DNA of 64,000 nucleotides, taken from contig NZ_CP022889.1 of NCBI RefSeq assembly GCF_002269345.1, positions 2,212,501 to 2,276,500 on the forward strand, given 5' to 3'. The position numbers were made by a program, and so were the translations under genes. Of this stretch, positions 1-11,082 are shown one piece after another. This stretch comes from Tsuneonella mangrovi. Its GTDB lineage: Bacteria > Pseudomonadota > Alphaproteobacteria > Sphingomonadales > Sphingomonadaceae. A model generated the notes under the pieces. That model had not been told where the DNA came from, made no database searches, and was given only the letters and a program-made list of their open reading frames with translations. Numbering within the stretch: the stretch's first letter is position 1; each line of letters opens with the position of its first letter.

Positions 1-808
1 CCGCATAACGCGGTGCGTGGGAGATCGGCATGGTTACAAGACCGCTCGCTAGCGCCTCGCCTAGCGCGAATGATCTAGGCACCAGTGTGATCGCATCGCC
101 GTCTGCGGCAAGCGAAAGGCACGCTGCGGTATTGAGCACGCGGTAGTGGGGGAACCCTGCCTTACGAAATGCTTCCTCCCGATCCGGTGCCATCGCTGAC
201 TGGTACAGCCGATCGAAGCCGGGCACGGCCCAGCGATATTGCAGCAGGTCGTCCATCGATCCGCCGTGGCGGTAAGCCGGGTGATCGCTCCGGAGCGCGA
301 CGACATAGGGCTCGTCAATAATTTCCCGGACCTTGAGTTGGCCGCGCGATGGAAGGCTGGCTACTGTCATCGAGTGATAGAACAGTGCGTGGACCTCGCG
401 CCGGAGCAGTCGGACCGTGGCAACGTCGGGCGGCATCGTTTCGACCGTCACCCGGGCTTCGGGCTGCGATCGCTGCAAAGCAACCAAAGCAGGGGCGAGC
501 GGCCCGTCGATCACTGCCGGGCCGGCGATCAGGCGCAGATGAGGATGGTGCGACAGTGTTTCCTCGCGAACCTGGTCGGAAAATGCCAGCAGCTCCTGCG
601 CTTTCGCGGCGAGACGGTGGCCGGCTTCGGTCGCGACGACCTGCCGGGTCGATCGTTCGAACAGCGCCGTTCCGATCTCTGTCTCGAGTGCCTGGATCGA
701 CTTGGTCAGCGCCGAATGAGTCATCGCCAGATCCTCCGCCGCCGGCGAGAAGCTTTCGTTGCGATAGACCGAGAGGAAACGTCGCAAGCGGGTGAGGTTC
801 AGTTCCAT
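1..808 (-). CDS. LysR-family transcriptional regulator, 3' end outside window
   Basis: The reading frame opens with MELNLTRLRRFLSVYRNESF at 808 and stays open to the left edge (269 codons seen, about 30 short of a typical LysR protein). Residues 1-60 form the winged helix-turn-helix, with the usual AAEDLAMTHSALTKSIQALE recognition region and LFERS turn. The remainder fits a LysR effector-binding domain. It is divergent from the sterol-desaturase-like gene at 897, the classic LysR-and-target arrangement, and a 19-bp palindrome lies in the 88-bp gap. The likely role is control of itself and of that neighbour; the effector is unknown. The C-terminal end cannot be seen. Confidence 0.88.
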   Translation of the reverse strand, partial: MELNLTRLRRFLSVYRNESFSPAAEDLAMTHSALTKSIQALETEIGTALFERSTRQVVATEAGHRLAAKAQELLAFSDQVREETLSHHPHLRLIAGPAVIDGPLAPALVALQRSQPEARVTVETMPPDVATVRLLRREVHALFYHSMTVASLPSRGQLKVREIIDEPYVVALRSDHPAYRHGGSMDDLLQYRWAVPGFDRLYQSAMAPDREEAFRKAGFPHYRVLNTAACLSLAADGDAITLVPRSFALGEALASGLVTMPISHAPRYA

Positions 809-838
809 GTTCCAAAAACTACATAATATAGCCTAATT

Positions 839-857
839 ATTCAATTCAGAATTGAAT
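839..857. promoter_or_regulatory. 19-bp AT-rich palindrome, candidate LysR operator
   Basis: The arms attcaattc and gaattgaat are perfect inverted repeats around one central base, in the short gap between the divergent LysR and desaturase genes. It contains TTC-N11-GAA, which satisfies the LysR T-N11-A rule. The low GC content stands out from the surroundings. Binding by the adjacent LysR protein is inference. Confidence 0.5.
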
Positions 858-896
858 TCTGTGACGGTAGCCAGCGGTCTGAAGGAGAGAGCCGCG

Positions 897-1835
897 ATGC
901 ACGTTGATGAACTGATTGGAGTGAACATGGTGCCGATCATGCTCGGAGCGTTCGCGGCGGCTGCCGTACTGGAGCTGGCGGCGATCCGGTTTTTCAAGGC
1001 CCGCGGCGCGGTGCCGCTCAAGGATTCGCTGGTCTCGATCTTCCTCGGGTTGGCAAGCAACCCGGCCAATGCAGCGTTCGCGTTCATCACCTGGGGTGCC
1101 CTGTTCGCCGCACAGCCTTTCGCGATTGCCAAGATACCCAACACCTGGGCGGCATTCGCGCTGTGCTTCGTCTTCGACGACCTGCGGTTCTACCTCCACC
1201 ACCGAATCGCGCACCGCGTGCGCTGGGGGTGGGCAATGCATGTCACCCACCATTCCAGCACCAACTTCAACCTCCCGATTGCGCTGCGCCAGTCGTGGAT
1301 GAAGCATTTTACGGGCACGATGATGCTCAAGGTCCCATTGGTCCTGATCGGGTTCGATCCATACCTGGTGGTGTTCTGCGGGGTGCTCAATGCGACCTAC
1401 CAGTTCTTCCTCCACACCCAGTCGATCGATCGACTGCCGCGATGGATCGAGTTTATCTTCAACACGCCGAGCCATCACCGCGTCCACCACGGTCGCAATG
1501 CGAAGTACCTCGACGCCAACTACGCCGGGACATTGATCATCTGGGACCGCATGTTCGGAACTTTCGTCGCGGAGGACCGCGGAGAGCCGGTCGATTTCGG
1601 GCTCGTCAAGAACCTCGAGACGCTCAACCCGGTGACGATCCTGACGCACGAATATGTCGGCATCGCGCGTGATGCGAGCCAGCGCGGGATCAGCCTGTGG
1701 CAGCGCTTGTGCTATATCTTCGCCCCGCCGGGCTGGAGTCACGACGGATCGCGCCAGACCTCCGAGGATATCAAGCGCGAAGCCGGGCTGCTCGGACCGC
1801 TCGTTGAACCGGGCAACGGGTTGAGCCGAACCTGA
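897..1835 (+). CDS. Sterol desaturase / fatty acid hydroxylase superfamily membrane protein
   Basis: A 312-residue integral membrane di-iron protein of the fatty acid hydroxylase superfamily. The histidine clusters are visible: HHRIAH at 101-106, HVTHH at 115-119, a lone H173, and SHHRVHH at 192-198, in the order and spacing expected for the superfamily. Hydrophobic segments at about 12-35, 45-75 and 140-170 fit membrane spans. The ATG at 897 is chosen because GAAGGAG lies about ten bases upstream; a TTG at 852 lacks such a site. Members hydroxylate or desaturate sterols, carotenoids or lipids; the substrate here is unknown. The stop overlaps the start of the next gene (TGATG), so the two are probably translationally coupled. 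Confidence 0.85.
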   Translation: MHVDELIGVNMVPIMLGAFAAAAVLELAAIRFFKARGAVPLKDSLVSIFLGLASNPANAAFAFITWGALFAAQPFAIAKIPNTWAAFALCFVFDDLRFYLHHRIAHRVRWGWAMHVTHHSSTNFNLPIALRQSWMKHFTGTMMLKVPLVLIGFDPYLVVFCGVLNATYQFFLHTQSIDRLPRWIEFIFNTPSHHRVHHGRNAKYLDANYAGTLIIWDRMFGTFVAEDRGEPVDFGLVKNLETLNPVTILTHEYVGIARDASQRGISLWQRLCYIFAPPGWSHDGSRQTSEDIKREAGLLGPLVEPGNGLSRT

Positions 1836-2407
1836 TGCCCATGCACTACGCGTTTAGCGATGCCGCCGTGCTGGCGGCGGGAGCCTGGGGTGCCATCCGT
1901 CTATGGCCGCACGGCCACCGCCTCGCGGCGCTGGGCATGGCGGGGTTTTCTCTCGCGGCGGCGATTGGCGTGATCCGTTTCGGTAGCGGGGAGGTCGAGA
2001 GTTTCGCCGCGCTTCATACAACCGCTTCGCAGGTTCTCGGTCTTGCCGGATCAGCGGCGCTCGTCGGGTGTCTATCTATCGACTCGACGACGGGGCGTGC
2101 AGCAGGAGCCTTCGCCGCAGCCGTTGTAACGGCGACAGTGATCCATCGTTTCGCGCCGTTACTCATGGCTCCACTGGTGGTCGGGGCGATAACCGCTGGC
2201 GTGTTGTTGGGCACCTGGCGCGCCGCCCGCCGGAAGCAGCAGTGGTTCGTGCCGCTCGGTTTTGCAATCCTGCTGGTCGATATGCTGCTGGTCCGCCGCA
2301 ATCCCATGTTGGGTGCGGACGTAGCATGGCACGGCTATCACCTGCTGATTGCGCTGGGTCTGTTACTGATCGCGCGCGGAATCGAGGGCGAGGCGCGCTC
2401 CATTTGA
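1835..2407 (+). CDS. Small hydrophobic membrane protein of unknown function
   Basis: A 190-residue protein built almost wholly of hydrophobic segments (about six predicted spans) with short basic connectors such as WRAARRKQQW. No catalytic motif is recognised. Its ATG overlaps the stop of the sterol-desaturase-like gene by one base, so the pair is almost certainly cotranscribed and the protein may assist or anchor that oxidase. It ends one base from the convergent acetyl-CoA synthetase gene. I do not recognise the family. Confidence 0.65.
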   Translation: MPMHYAFSDAAVLAAGAWGAIRLWPHGHRLAALGMAGFSLAAAIGVIRFGSGEVESFAALHTTASQVLGLAGSAALVGCLSIDSTTGRAAGAFAAAVVTATVIHRFAPLLMAPLVVGAITAGVLLGTWRAARRKQQWFVPLGFAILLVDMLLVRRNPMLGADVAWHGYHLLIALGLLLIARGIEGEARSI

Positions 2408-2408
2408 C

Positions 2409-4361
<1,953 letters not shown>

Positions 4362-4649
4362 TTCCTGCTCCACTGTCAAACCGCTTATTGCAGCCACCGA
4401 CCTTTGGCCGGGGCCCTTGTTCGATGCGCTGCCATCCCGTGCGCCCGGCACAGCTTATCGCACCATATAAGCGCCTCTCCGAAGAAATCGCCAGAGCGCA
4501 GTTGCGCGGCGCGAGCAAAGAAAATTCCTTTGACGGGAAAGGGAACGGGGCTGGCCAAACCCAGCCTCACCGCATTAAGAATGCAATCCGGTGGCGGGTC
4601 GTTCGCCATTTCAAAGCGCGTTCCGTCCCCAGTTCCCGAAAGAGGTCCG
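4362..4649. promoter_or_regulatory. Divergent intergenic region between acs and the M1 peptidase
   Basis: This 288-base region must carry promoters for both flanking genes. A TTGACG element lies on the plus strand near 4540, but no convincing -10 follows at 16-18 bases. An AGAGG ribosome-binding site at about 4641-4645 serves the peptidase. I see no RNA gene or strong repeat. Confidence 0.4.
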
Positions 4650-6638
4650 ATGTTCTCCAGAACGATACGCTGCGTCTGTGCGATCCGCGCGATCGTTACT
4701 TTGGCTCTGGTTGCCGGTCTCGCGGCCCCGGCGATGGCGCAATACGATCCGCGCGCGGCGTTTGCGCCGTTCGACATGCACCAGGCGGTCAACGTCTATC
4801 GTTCGTCGAACGGATTGCCGGGGCCCGGCTACTGGCAGAACGAAGCCGATTACACGATACACGCGACGCTCGATCCCGATACCAAGGCTCCGTCGCTGGC
4901 CGGGTCGGAAGTGATCACCTACACCAACAACAGTCCAGACCAGCTGGCCAACCTGTGGCTCCAGCTCGACCAGAACGTCTATCGCGCGGACAGCCGCGGC
5001 ACTTATGCCGGAGGGCGCGCGCGCCCTGCTTCGACCGATGGGTTCGTGATCGATTCGGTCGAGATCGAAGTTGGCGGCAAGTTCGTTTCCGCGCCGTTCC
5101 TGGTCAGCGACACACGTATGCGGGTGACCCTGCCGCAGCTGCTCGATGGCCACGGCACGCAAACAAAGCTGCGGATCGTGTGGCACTTCGACCTGCCGGG
5201 CAAGTGGGGCGGCCGGATGGGTTGGGGCACCGCCAAGGGCGGCACGTTCTATGACCTTGCGCAATGGCATCCGCGCATGGCTGTCTACGACGACATCCGC
5301 GGATGGGACACCGCACCCTACCTGGCGCAGGAATTCTACCTCGAATACGGCAATTTCGATTACTTCGTGACCGTGCCGAGCAACATGATAGTTGCCGGAG
5401 CGGGCGAGCTGGTCAATCCGCAGGAGGTGCTCACCGCCACCCAGCGTGCACGACTGGCCAAGGCGCGGACCAGCGATGCCACCGTGATGATCCGCACACC
5501 CGGTGAAGTGAGCGAGCCGTCGTCTCGACCCAAACAGGGCGGCACGCTGACCTGGCACTTCCACATGGCGCACACCCGCGATGTCGCGTTTTCGGCCTCG
5601 GCGGACTACGCCTGGGACGCGGCGCGGATCAACCTGCCGGGCGGAAAGTCGGCGCTGGCGATGTCGGTCTATCCGCCCGAAGCGGCTGGGCCGGACGGCT
5701 GGGCGCGCTCGACCGAATACCTCAAGGATACGATCGAGAACTTCTCGCGCCGCTGGTATCCGTTCCCCTGGCCCGTCGCGGTCAACGTCGGCGGCGTGCA
5801 GAGCGGGATGGAATACCCGGGTCTCGCGTTCGATGGTGCTGCCACGTCGAACAAGTCGCTGTTCTGGCTGACCGCGCACGAACTTGGCCACAGCTGGTTC
5901 CCGATGATCGTCGGCTCCAACGAGCGGCGCAACGCGTGGATGGATGAAGGCTTCAACACCTTCATCGACGTCTACGAATCGGAAGATTTCAACCACGGCG
6001 AATTCGCACCCAAGCGCGATGCCGAATATGCGCCCGGCGGTGGCAACCCGGTCGACGAGATCCTGCCGATCATCGAGGATCCCGACGCTCCGCCGATCCT
6101 GAGCCGGGCGGATACGATCGTCGAGAAGTATCGCCACCCGGTGACGTACTTCAAGACTGCGCTCGGCATGGTGCTGCTGCGCGAGCAGATCCTCGGCCCC
6201 AAGCGTTTCGATCCGGCGTTCCGCCGCTACATCGCCGCATGGGCGTTCAAGCATCCCAAGCCGGCGGATTTCTTCCGCGCGATGGAAAGCGGGGCGGGAG
6301 AGGACCTGTCGTATTTCTGGCGCGGCTGGTTCGCGCACAACTGGACGCTTGACCTGGGCGTCGATTCGATCGCCCCGGTCGATGGCGATGCGGCCAAGGG
6401 CACGCAGATCGTGGTCGGCAGCCACGACAAGCTGGTGTTGCCCGCTACGCTGCGGGTCGATTTCACCGACGGTACGCACACCGACTATCGCCTGCCGGCC
6501 GACAGCTGGATCAGGAACGATACGACCAGCGTGACGATCGCGTCCGGCAAGACCGTGACCAGCGCCACGGTCGACCCCGATCACAAGCTGCCGGACAAGG
6601 ATCGCGGCAACAACACGTTCACTGTGAAGGGGAACTAG
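4650..6638 (+). CDS. Secreted M1-family zinc metallopeptidase
   Basis: A 662-residue protein with a Sec signal peptide (basic MFSRTIR, hydrophobic core, cleavage after AMAQ near residue 31). The gluzincin signature is clear: HELGH at 410-414 and the third zinc ligand E433 in MDEGF, the HExxH-18x-E spacing of family M1 aminopeptidases. The N-terminal 300 residues form a beta-rich M1 domain. The canonical GAMEN exopeptidase loop is not obvious; GVQSGMEYPG lies at the equivalent place, as in bacterial M1 relatives. The start is set by AGAGG just upstream and by the signal peptide. Acts in the periplasm or outside the cell on peptides. Convergent with ggt, 11 bases away. Confidence 0.9.
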   Translation: MFSRTIRCVCAIRAIVTLALVAGLAAPAMAQYDPRAAFAPFDMHQAVNVYRSSNGLPGPGYWQNEADYTIHATLDPDTKAPSLAGSEVITYTNNSPDQLANLWLQLDQNVYRADSRGTYAGGRARPASTDGFVIDSVEIEVGGKFVSAPFLVSDTRMRVTLPQLLDGHGTQTKLRIVWHFDLPGKWGGRMGWGTAKGGTFYDLAQWHPRMAVYDDIRGWDTAPYLAQEFYLEYGNFDYFVTVPSNMIVAGAGELVNPQEVLTATQRARLAKARTSDATVMIRTPGEVSEPSSRPKQGGTLTWHFHMAHTRDVAFSASADYAWDAARINLPGGKSALAMSVYPPEAAGPDGWARSTEYLKDTIENFSRRWYPFPWPVAVNVGGVQSGMEYPGLAFDGAATSNKSLFWLTAHELGHSWFPMIVGSNERRNAWMDEGFNTFIDVYESEDFNHGEFAPKRDAEYAPGGGNPVDEILPIIEDPDAPPILSRADTIVEKYRHPVTYFKTALGMVLLREQILGPKRFDPAFRRYIAAWAFKHPKPADFFRAMESGAGEDLSYFWRGWFAHNWTLDLGVDSIAPVDGDAAKGTQIVVGSHDKLVLPATLRVDFTDGTHTDYRLPADSWIRNDTTSVTIASGKTVTSATVDPDHKLPDKDRGNNTFTVKGN

Positions 6639-6649
6639 CCCCGTTCGGA

Positions 6650-8452
6650 CTAGTATCCGGCGGCCAGCCCTGCCGGTCTGCGCCGGTCGTTGGCGCCTTC
6701 GAGCATCCCGGTCACGGGATCGATGCGGATCGCTTCGTCGGCGCCCCACGCGCTCACGTCGTGGAACTTGTAACCCATCGCCTCAAGCGCTGTGCGGGTC
6801 TTGTCGGTCAGGTAGCCGGGTTCGACCATCACGTTATCCGGCAGCCACTGGTGGTGGATGCGCGGTGCGTTGACCGATTGCTGCATATTCATGCCGAAAT
6901 CGATCACGTTGATGATGCTTTCCATCGTGGTCGAGATGATCGTCGCGCCGCCCGGGCTGCCGGTCACAATGTAGGGCTTGCCGTCCTTGAGCACGATCGT
7001 AGGCGACATCGAGCTGAGCGGCCGCTTGCCCGGCGCGACGGCATTGGCCTTGCCTTGCACCAGCCCGAAGCCGTTGGGCACGCCGGGCTTGGAGGTGAAG
7101 TCGTCCATCTCGTTGTTGAGGAAGAACCCGGTGTCGCCCGCGATCTGGCCGATCCCGAACAGGTAGTTGAGCGTGTAGGTCACGCTGACCGCGTTGCGCT
7201 GGGCGTCGACGATCGAGAAGTGGGTGGTGTGGGTGCCTTCGACCGGTCCGGAGAGCCCTTTGACCTCGCTCGATGGGGTCGCCTTGTCGGGCTGGATCTC
7301 GGCGCGGATCAGCGCCGCGTGCTGCGGTGAAATCAGCTGCGCCACCGGGTTGTCGATGAACGCCGGGTCGCCCAAGTCGGTGTTGCGATCGGCGAAGGCA
7401 TGGCGCTCAGCCTCGATCAGGTAATGCGAACCCTCGACCGAGGCGTACCCCAGCTTGCCCATCGGATAGCCCGACAGCACTTGCAGGATCTCGCACACTG
7501 TCGTCCCGCCCGAGCTCGGCGGCGGGGCCGATACGACGGTGTAGCCGCGATAGTCGCACTGGACCGGCTTTTCCCACCCGACCGTGTAGTCGGCAAAGTC
7601 CTCCATCTTGAACAGCCCGCCATTGGCCTTGCTGGCGGCAACCACGCGCTGCGCGATCGACCCCTTGTAGAACGCGTCGGTGCCGCCGTTGGCGATCAGC
7701 TTGAGCGTGGCGGCAAGTTGCGGCTGCACCAGTCGGTCGCCGACTTTGTATCGCTGGCCGTGGTTGAGGAAGATCGCCGCGACGTTGGGATACTTGGCGA
7801 AATCGTCCGCCCGCCGGTCCATGATCGCAACATCGCCTTTGGTCAGGACGAAGCCCTTTTCAGCCAGCTCGATCGCCGGGGCGATGACCTTGGAGAGCGG
7901 CATCGTCCCGAATTTCGCCAGCGCCGTATCGAGGCCCATCACGGTGCCGGGGGTGCCGACGCCGAGATAAGTGTTGATGCTGCGTCCGCGTACCACATTG
8001 CCGTTGGCGTCCTGGAAGATCGTGGCGGTCGCGGCGAGCGGCGCGCGCTCGCGAAAATCGAGGAACAGGTTGCGCCCGTCGGCCAGGTGCAGGGTCATGA
8101 ACCCGCCTCCACCGATGTTGCCGCAACACGGGTGGACCACTGCCAGCGCATAGCCGACTGCGACCGCGGCATCGACTGCGTTGCCGCCTTGCTTGAGGAT
8201 GTTCACGCCGACCTGCGTCGCAAGGTGCTGGGCGGAAACGACCATCGCCTTGGGGGCGGTGACCGGTTTGGCGGTGCGCCAGTCATCCGGATTGCCTTCG
8301 ACCGCCGTGGTATCGAGCGCCGTGCTGGAAATCTGCTGGCCTTGTTGGGGCGCAGGTGCCGGGGCGGGGGCGACTGCCTGCTGGGCCGGCATGGAGGCGC
8401 ATCCAGCCAGCAGGAAGGGCAGCACGAGGCTGCGAACGATCGATTTAGGCAA
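6650..8452 (-). CDS. ggt: Gamma-glutamyltransferase, lipoprotein form
   Basis: A 600-residue Ntn-hydrolase precursor that hydrolyses or transfers the gamma-glutamyl group of glutathione and related peptides. Autocleavage is expected before T409 in HTTHFSIVD, which starts the small subunit. Substrate and oxyanion motifs (PLSSMSPTI, GSPGGATI) follow. The start is TTG at 8452, with a GTGGAG ribosome-binding site nine bases upstream; no suitable ATG exists. The leader has a lipobox LLAGC (C18), so the enzyme is predicted to be lipid-anchored, followed by a Pro/Ala linker. Most family members are soluble periplasmic proteins. Divergent from an acyl-CoA dehydrogenase across 198 bases. Confidence 0.93.
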   Translation of the reverse strand: MPKSIVRSLVLPFLLAGCASMPAQQAVAPAPAPAPQQGQQISSTALDTTAVEGNPDDWRTAKPVTAPKAMVVSAQHLATQVGVNILKQGGNAVDAAVAVGYALAVVHPCCGNIGGGGFMTLHLADGRNLFLDFRERAPLAATATIFQDANGNVVRGRSINTYLGVGTPGTVMGLDTALAKFGTMPLSKVIAPAIELAEKGFVLTKGDVAIMDRRADDFAKYPNVAAIFLNHGQRYKVGDRLVQPQLAATLKLIANGGTDAFYKGSIAQRVVAASKANGGLFKMEDFADYTVGWEKPVQCDYRGYTVVSAPPPSSGGTTVCEILQVLSGYPMGKLGYASVEGSHYLIEAERHAFADRNTDLGDPAFIDNPVAQLISPQHAALIRAEIQPDKATPSSEVKGLSGPVEGTHTTHFSIVDAQRNAVSVTYTLNYLFGIGQIAGDTGFFLNNEMDDFTSKPGVPNGFGLVQGKANAVAPGKRPLSSMSPTIVLKDGKPYIVTGSPGGATIISTTMESIINVIDFGMNMQQSVNAPRIHHQWLPDNVMVEPGYLTDKTRTALEAMGYKFHDVSAWGADEAIRIDPVTGMLEGANDRRRPAGLAAGY

Positions 8453-8650
8453 TGTGCGACTCCACTCTAGGCTTGTTGGATCGCCTATTGCCGCGCCAGT
8501 GCAGCGATGTCCAACTGCTGCCATCGCAAAATTTGCTTTCGCCCGATTGCCTGCGAAGGGGTTGACGGCGCCGTTATGCGTGGCATCGCGCAACTGATCG
8601 GTCTTTGCACCGAATGACAGGCCGAACGGGCCGGAGAGAGGAATCGATCG

Positions 8651-9838
8651 ATGAGCGCTGCGCAAAGCAACCCCGGTATGGACCCCGAGCTGTTCGAGCA
8701 GTTCATCGACCAGCTTGAGCGCTATGTCCGCGAGCGGCTGATCCCGGCGGAAAAGGACGTGATCGCCAACGATCGCATCCCCGACGAGATCGTAACCGAG
8801 ATGAAGGACATGGGCCTGTTCGGGCTGACCGTGCCGGAAGAATTCGGCGGCGCGGGCCTCAATGTCTCGCAATATGCCCGCGTGGTGAAGACGATGGCCT
8901 ATGCCGCGCCGGCCTATCGCTCGATCTTCTCGATCAACGTCGGGATGTTCAACTCGGCGATCAAGAACGGCGGGACCGAGGCGCAGCAGGCCGAGTGGTG
9001 GCCGCGCATCGCGGCGGGCGAAATCGCCTGTTTCGGGCTGACCGAGCCGGGCTCGGGCAGTGACAGCGCCGCGATGGCGACCACCGCGAAGCCCGATCCC
9101 AGCGGCAACGGCTGGATCCTCAACGGCACCAAGCGCTATATCACCAACGCGCCGCACGCTTCGGTCGGCCTGATCATGGCTCGCACCGAGAAGGAGAACC
9201 TGCCCAAGAACGCGCACGTATCCGCGTTTATCGTGCCGATGGATACGCCCGGCGTGTCGGTCGGGTCGCCCGATCACAAGATGGGCCAGTCGGGCAGCCA
9301 CATCGCCGATATCATGCTCGACGACGTCCACGTGCCGGGCGAGGCGCTGCTCGGCGGCGAGACCGGCAAGGGCTTCGTGTTCGCGATGAAGAGCCTCGAC
9401 AACGGGCGCATCTCGGTCGGTGCGGCGAGCACCGGCTACGCCCGCCGCGCGCTCGATTCCGCGCTGCGCTACGCGACCGAGCGCAAGGCGTTCGGCGAGC
9501 CGATCGCCAATTTCCAGCTGATCCAGCAGATGCTCGCCGAAAGCGAGACCGAGATCTATGCCGCCGAAGCGATGATGGCCGATGTGACCGCGCGCGCCGA
9601 TCGCGGCGAGAACATCCTGCGCAAGGCGGCCGCGTTCAAGGTCTTCGCTTCCGAGATGTGTGGCCGGGTGGTCGACCGGGTGGTGCAGATATACGGCGGC
9701 GCGGGATACCTTGCGGAATACGACGCCGAGCGGTTCTTCCGCGATGCGCGCATTTACCGCATCTACGAAGGCACCACGCAGATCCTCCAGCTGCAGATCG
9801 CCAAGCACATGCTGCGCGACTTCGCGGCGCAGGCCTGA
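8651..9838 (+). CDS. Acyl-CoA dehydrogenase
   Basis: A 395-residue flavoenzyme that introduces the alpha,beta double bond into acyl-CoA. Visible family features are VPEEFGGAGL near 60, the FAD/substrate loop GLTEPGSGSDSAAM near 134-147, and the C-terminal YEGTTQILQLQIAKH with E373 as the probable catalytic base. GAGAGGAA lies about ten bases upstream of the ATG. It is followed four bases later by a CaiB-type CoA transferase, so the two probably act in sequence: one activates a carboxylic acid by CoA transfer, the other oxidises the thioester. The substrate is unknown. Confidence 0.93.
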   Translation: MSAAQSNPGMDPELFEQFIDQLERYVRERLIPAEKDVIANDRIPDEIVTEMKDMGLFGLTVPEEFGGAGLNVSQYARVVKTMAYAAPAYRSIFSINVGMFNSAIKNGGTEAQQAEWWPRIAAGEIACFGLTEPGSGSDSAAMATTAKPDPSGNGWILNGTKRYITNAPHASVGLIMARTEKENLPKNAHVSAFIVPMDTPGVSVGSPDHKMGQSGSHIADIMLDDVHVPGEALLGGETGKGFVFAMKSLDNGRISVGAASTGYARRALDSALRYATERKAFGEPIANFQLIQQMLAESETEIYAAEAMMADVTARADRGENILRKAAAFKVFASEMCGRVVDRVVQIYGGAGYLAEYDAERFFRDARIYRIYEGTTQILQLQIAKHMLRDFAAQA

Positions 9839-9842
9839 GCCA

Positions 9843-11066
9843 ATGTACCAATTGCTCAGCGACCTCTCGATCATCGAGGTGTCGAGCTTCGTCGCGTCGC
9901 CCACCGCGGGCCTCTATTGTGCGCAAATGGGCGCGGAAGTCATCCGCGTCGACCACAAGGCCGGCGGGCTCGACTACGACCGATACATGCTCACCAAGGA
10001 GGGCTGGTCGCTCGCATGGGAGAACCTCAACCGGGCGAAGAAGTCGGTCGCGCTCGACCTGCGCAGCGGCGAAGGGCGCGAGCTGCTGCTCGAGCTCACC
10101 CGCAAGACGGGTCAAGCGATCACCAACCTTCCCGAACAGAGCTTCCTCAGCCATGCGGCGATGAGCGAAGGGCGGCCAGACATGGTCTCGGTGCGGATCA
10201 TGGGTTGGCATGACGGTCGCCAGGCGATGGATTTCACCGTCAACGCGGCCAGCGGATACCCGCTGATGACCGGGCCGGCCGAGTGGGACCAGGAAACCGC
10301 GCCCCCGGTCAACCAGGTGCTGCCGGCGTGGGATTTCATTACCGGGGCGTATTGCGCGTTCGCGATGATGGCGGCGATCCATCACCGGACGATGACCGGG
10401 GAGGGCAGCGAAGTTCGCGTGCCATTGGGCGACGTCGGGATGGGCACGCTCGGCAACTCCGGCTCGCTCGCCGAAATGCTCTATCGCGGCGGCGATCGTC
10501 CGCGGCTCGGCAACGCGATCTGGGGCGCGCTGGGCCGCGACTTCATCAGCAAGGACGGCAAGCGGTTCATGGTCGCTGTGCTGACCACCAAGCAATGGCA
10601 CGCAATGGTCGAGGCGTTCGATATCGCCGAGCCGATCGCTGCGCTGGAACGCGAGACGGGGGTCGAGTTCCCCCATTCGGACCACAACCGCTTCGTGCAC
10701 CGCGACGCGCTGTTCGCGATCGTGCAGGGCGCGGCGGGCGCGCTCGACTATGCGGCGATTGCCGAGCGGCTGGCGGCTGCTGGCGCAACCTTCGAGCGTT
10801 ACCGGACGATGTACGAAGCTTCGACCGATCCGGACCTCGTGACCAACAATCCGCTGTTCGGTCCGTCACCGAAAAACCCGAGCGGGTTCGCGTATCCGGC
10901 GACCCGCAGTTTCGCCAATATCCCGGGCCGTGAGGCTGGCGACCCGCTCCCCGCGCCGCTGCTGGGGCAGCATAGCGAGGAAGTGCTGGCCGAGCGGCTG
11001 GCGCTGTCGTCTGGCGCGATCGGCAAGCTGATCGATGCCGGAATCGTGGCGACGGCGCGAGCGTGA
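9843..11066 (+). CDS. CaiB/BaiF (class III) CoA-transferase
   Basis: A 407-residue class III CoA-transferase, close to the usual family length. The N-terminal Rossmann part carries GLYCAQMGAEVIRVD at about 22-36 and NRAKKSVALDL, both typical. Members move CoA between carboxylates through an aspartyl-CoA thioester. It starts four bases after the acyl-CoA dehydrogenase stop and is surely cotranscribed. The context suggests activation of a branched or unusual carboxylic acid (racemase members of the fold are also possible). It converges on the TetR gene, 16 bases away. Confidence 0.9.
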   Translation: MYQLLSDLSIIEVSSFVASPTAGLYCAQMGAEVIRVDHKAGGLDYDRYMLTKEGWSLAWENLNRAKKSVALDLRSGEGRELLLELTRKTGQAITNLPEQSFLSHAAMSEGRPDMVSVRIMGWHDGRQAMDFTVNAASGYPLMTGPAEWDQETAPPVNQVLPAWDFITGAYCAFAMMAAIHHRTMTGEGSEVRVPLGDVGMGTLGNSGSLAEMLYRGGDRPRLGNAIWGALGRDFISKDGKRFMVAVLTTKQWHAMVEAFDIAEPIAALERETGVEFPHSDHNRFVHRDALFAIVQGAAGALDYAAIAERLAAAGATFERYRTMYEASTDPDLVTNNPLFGPSPKNPSGFAYPATRSFANIPGREAGDPLPAPLLGQHSEEVLAERLALSSGAIGKLIDAGIVATARA

Positions 11067-11082
11067 GGCTCTCCGGCGCGGC

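Noticed and set aside
846-1742. A 298-codon frame antisense to the sterol-desaturase-like gene
   Set aside because: The histidine-box protein on the plus strand accounts for the open antisense frame, and the antisense start would collide with the divergent promoter.
4611-6749. A 712-codon open frame antisense to the M1 peptidase
   Set aside because: The product is rich in Arg and Gly with no domain features, and the opposite strand encodes a complete metallopeptidase with its zinc site.
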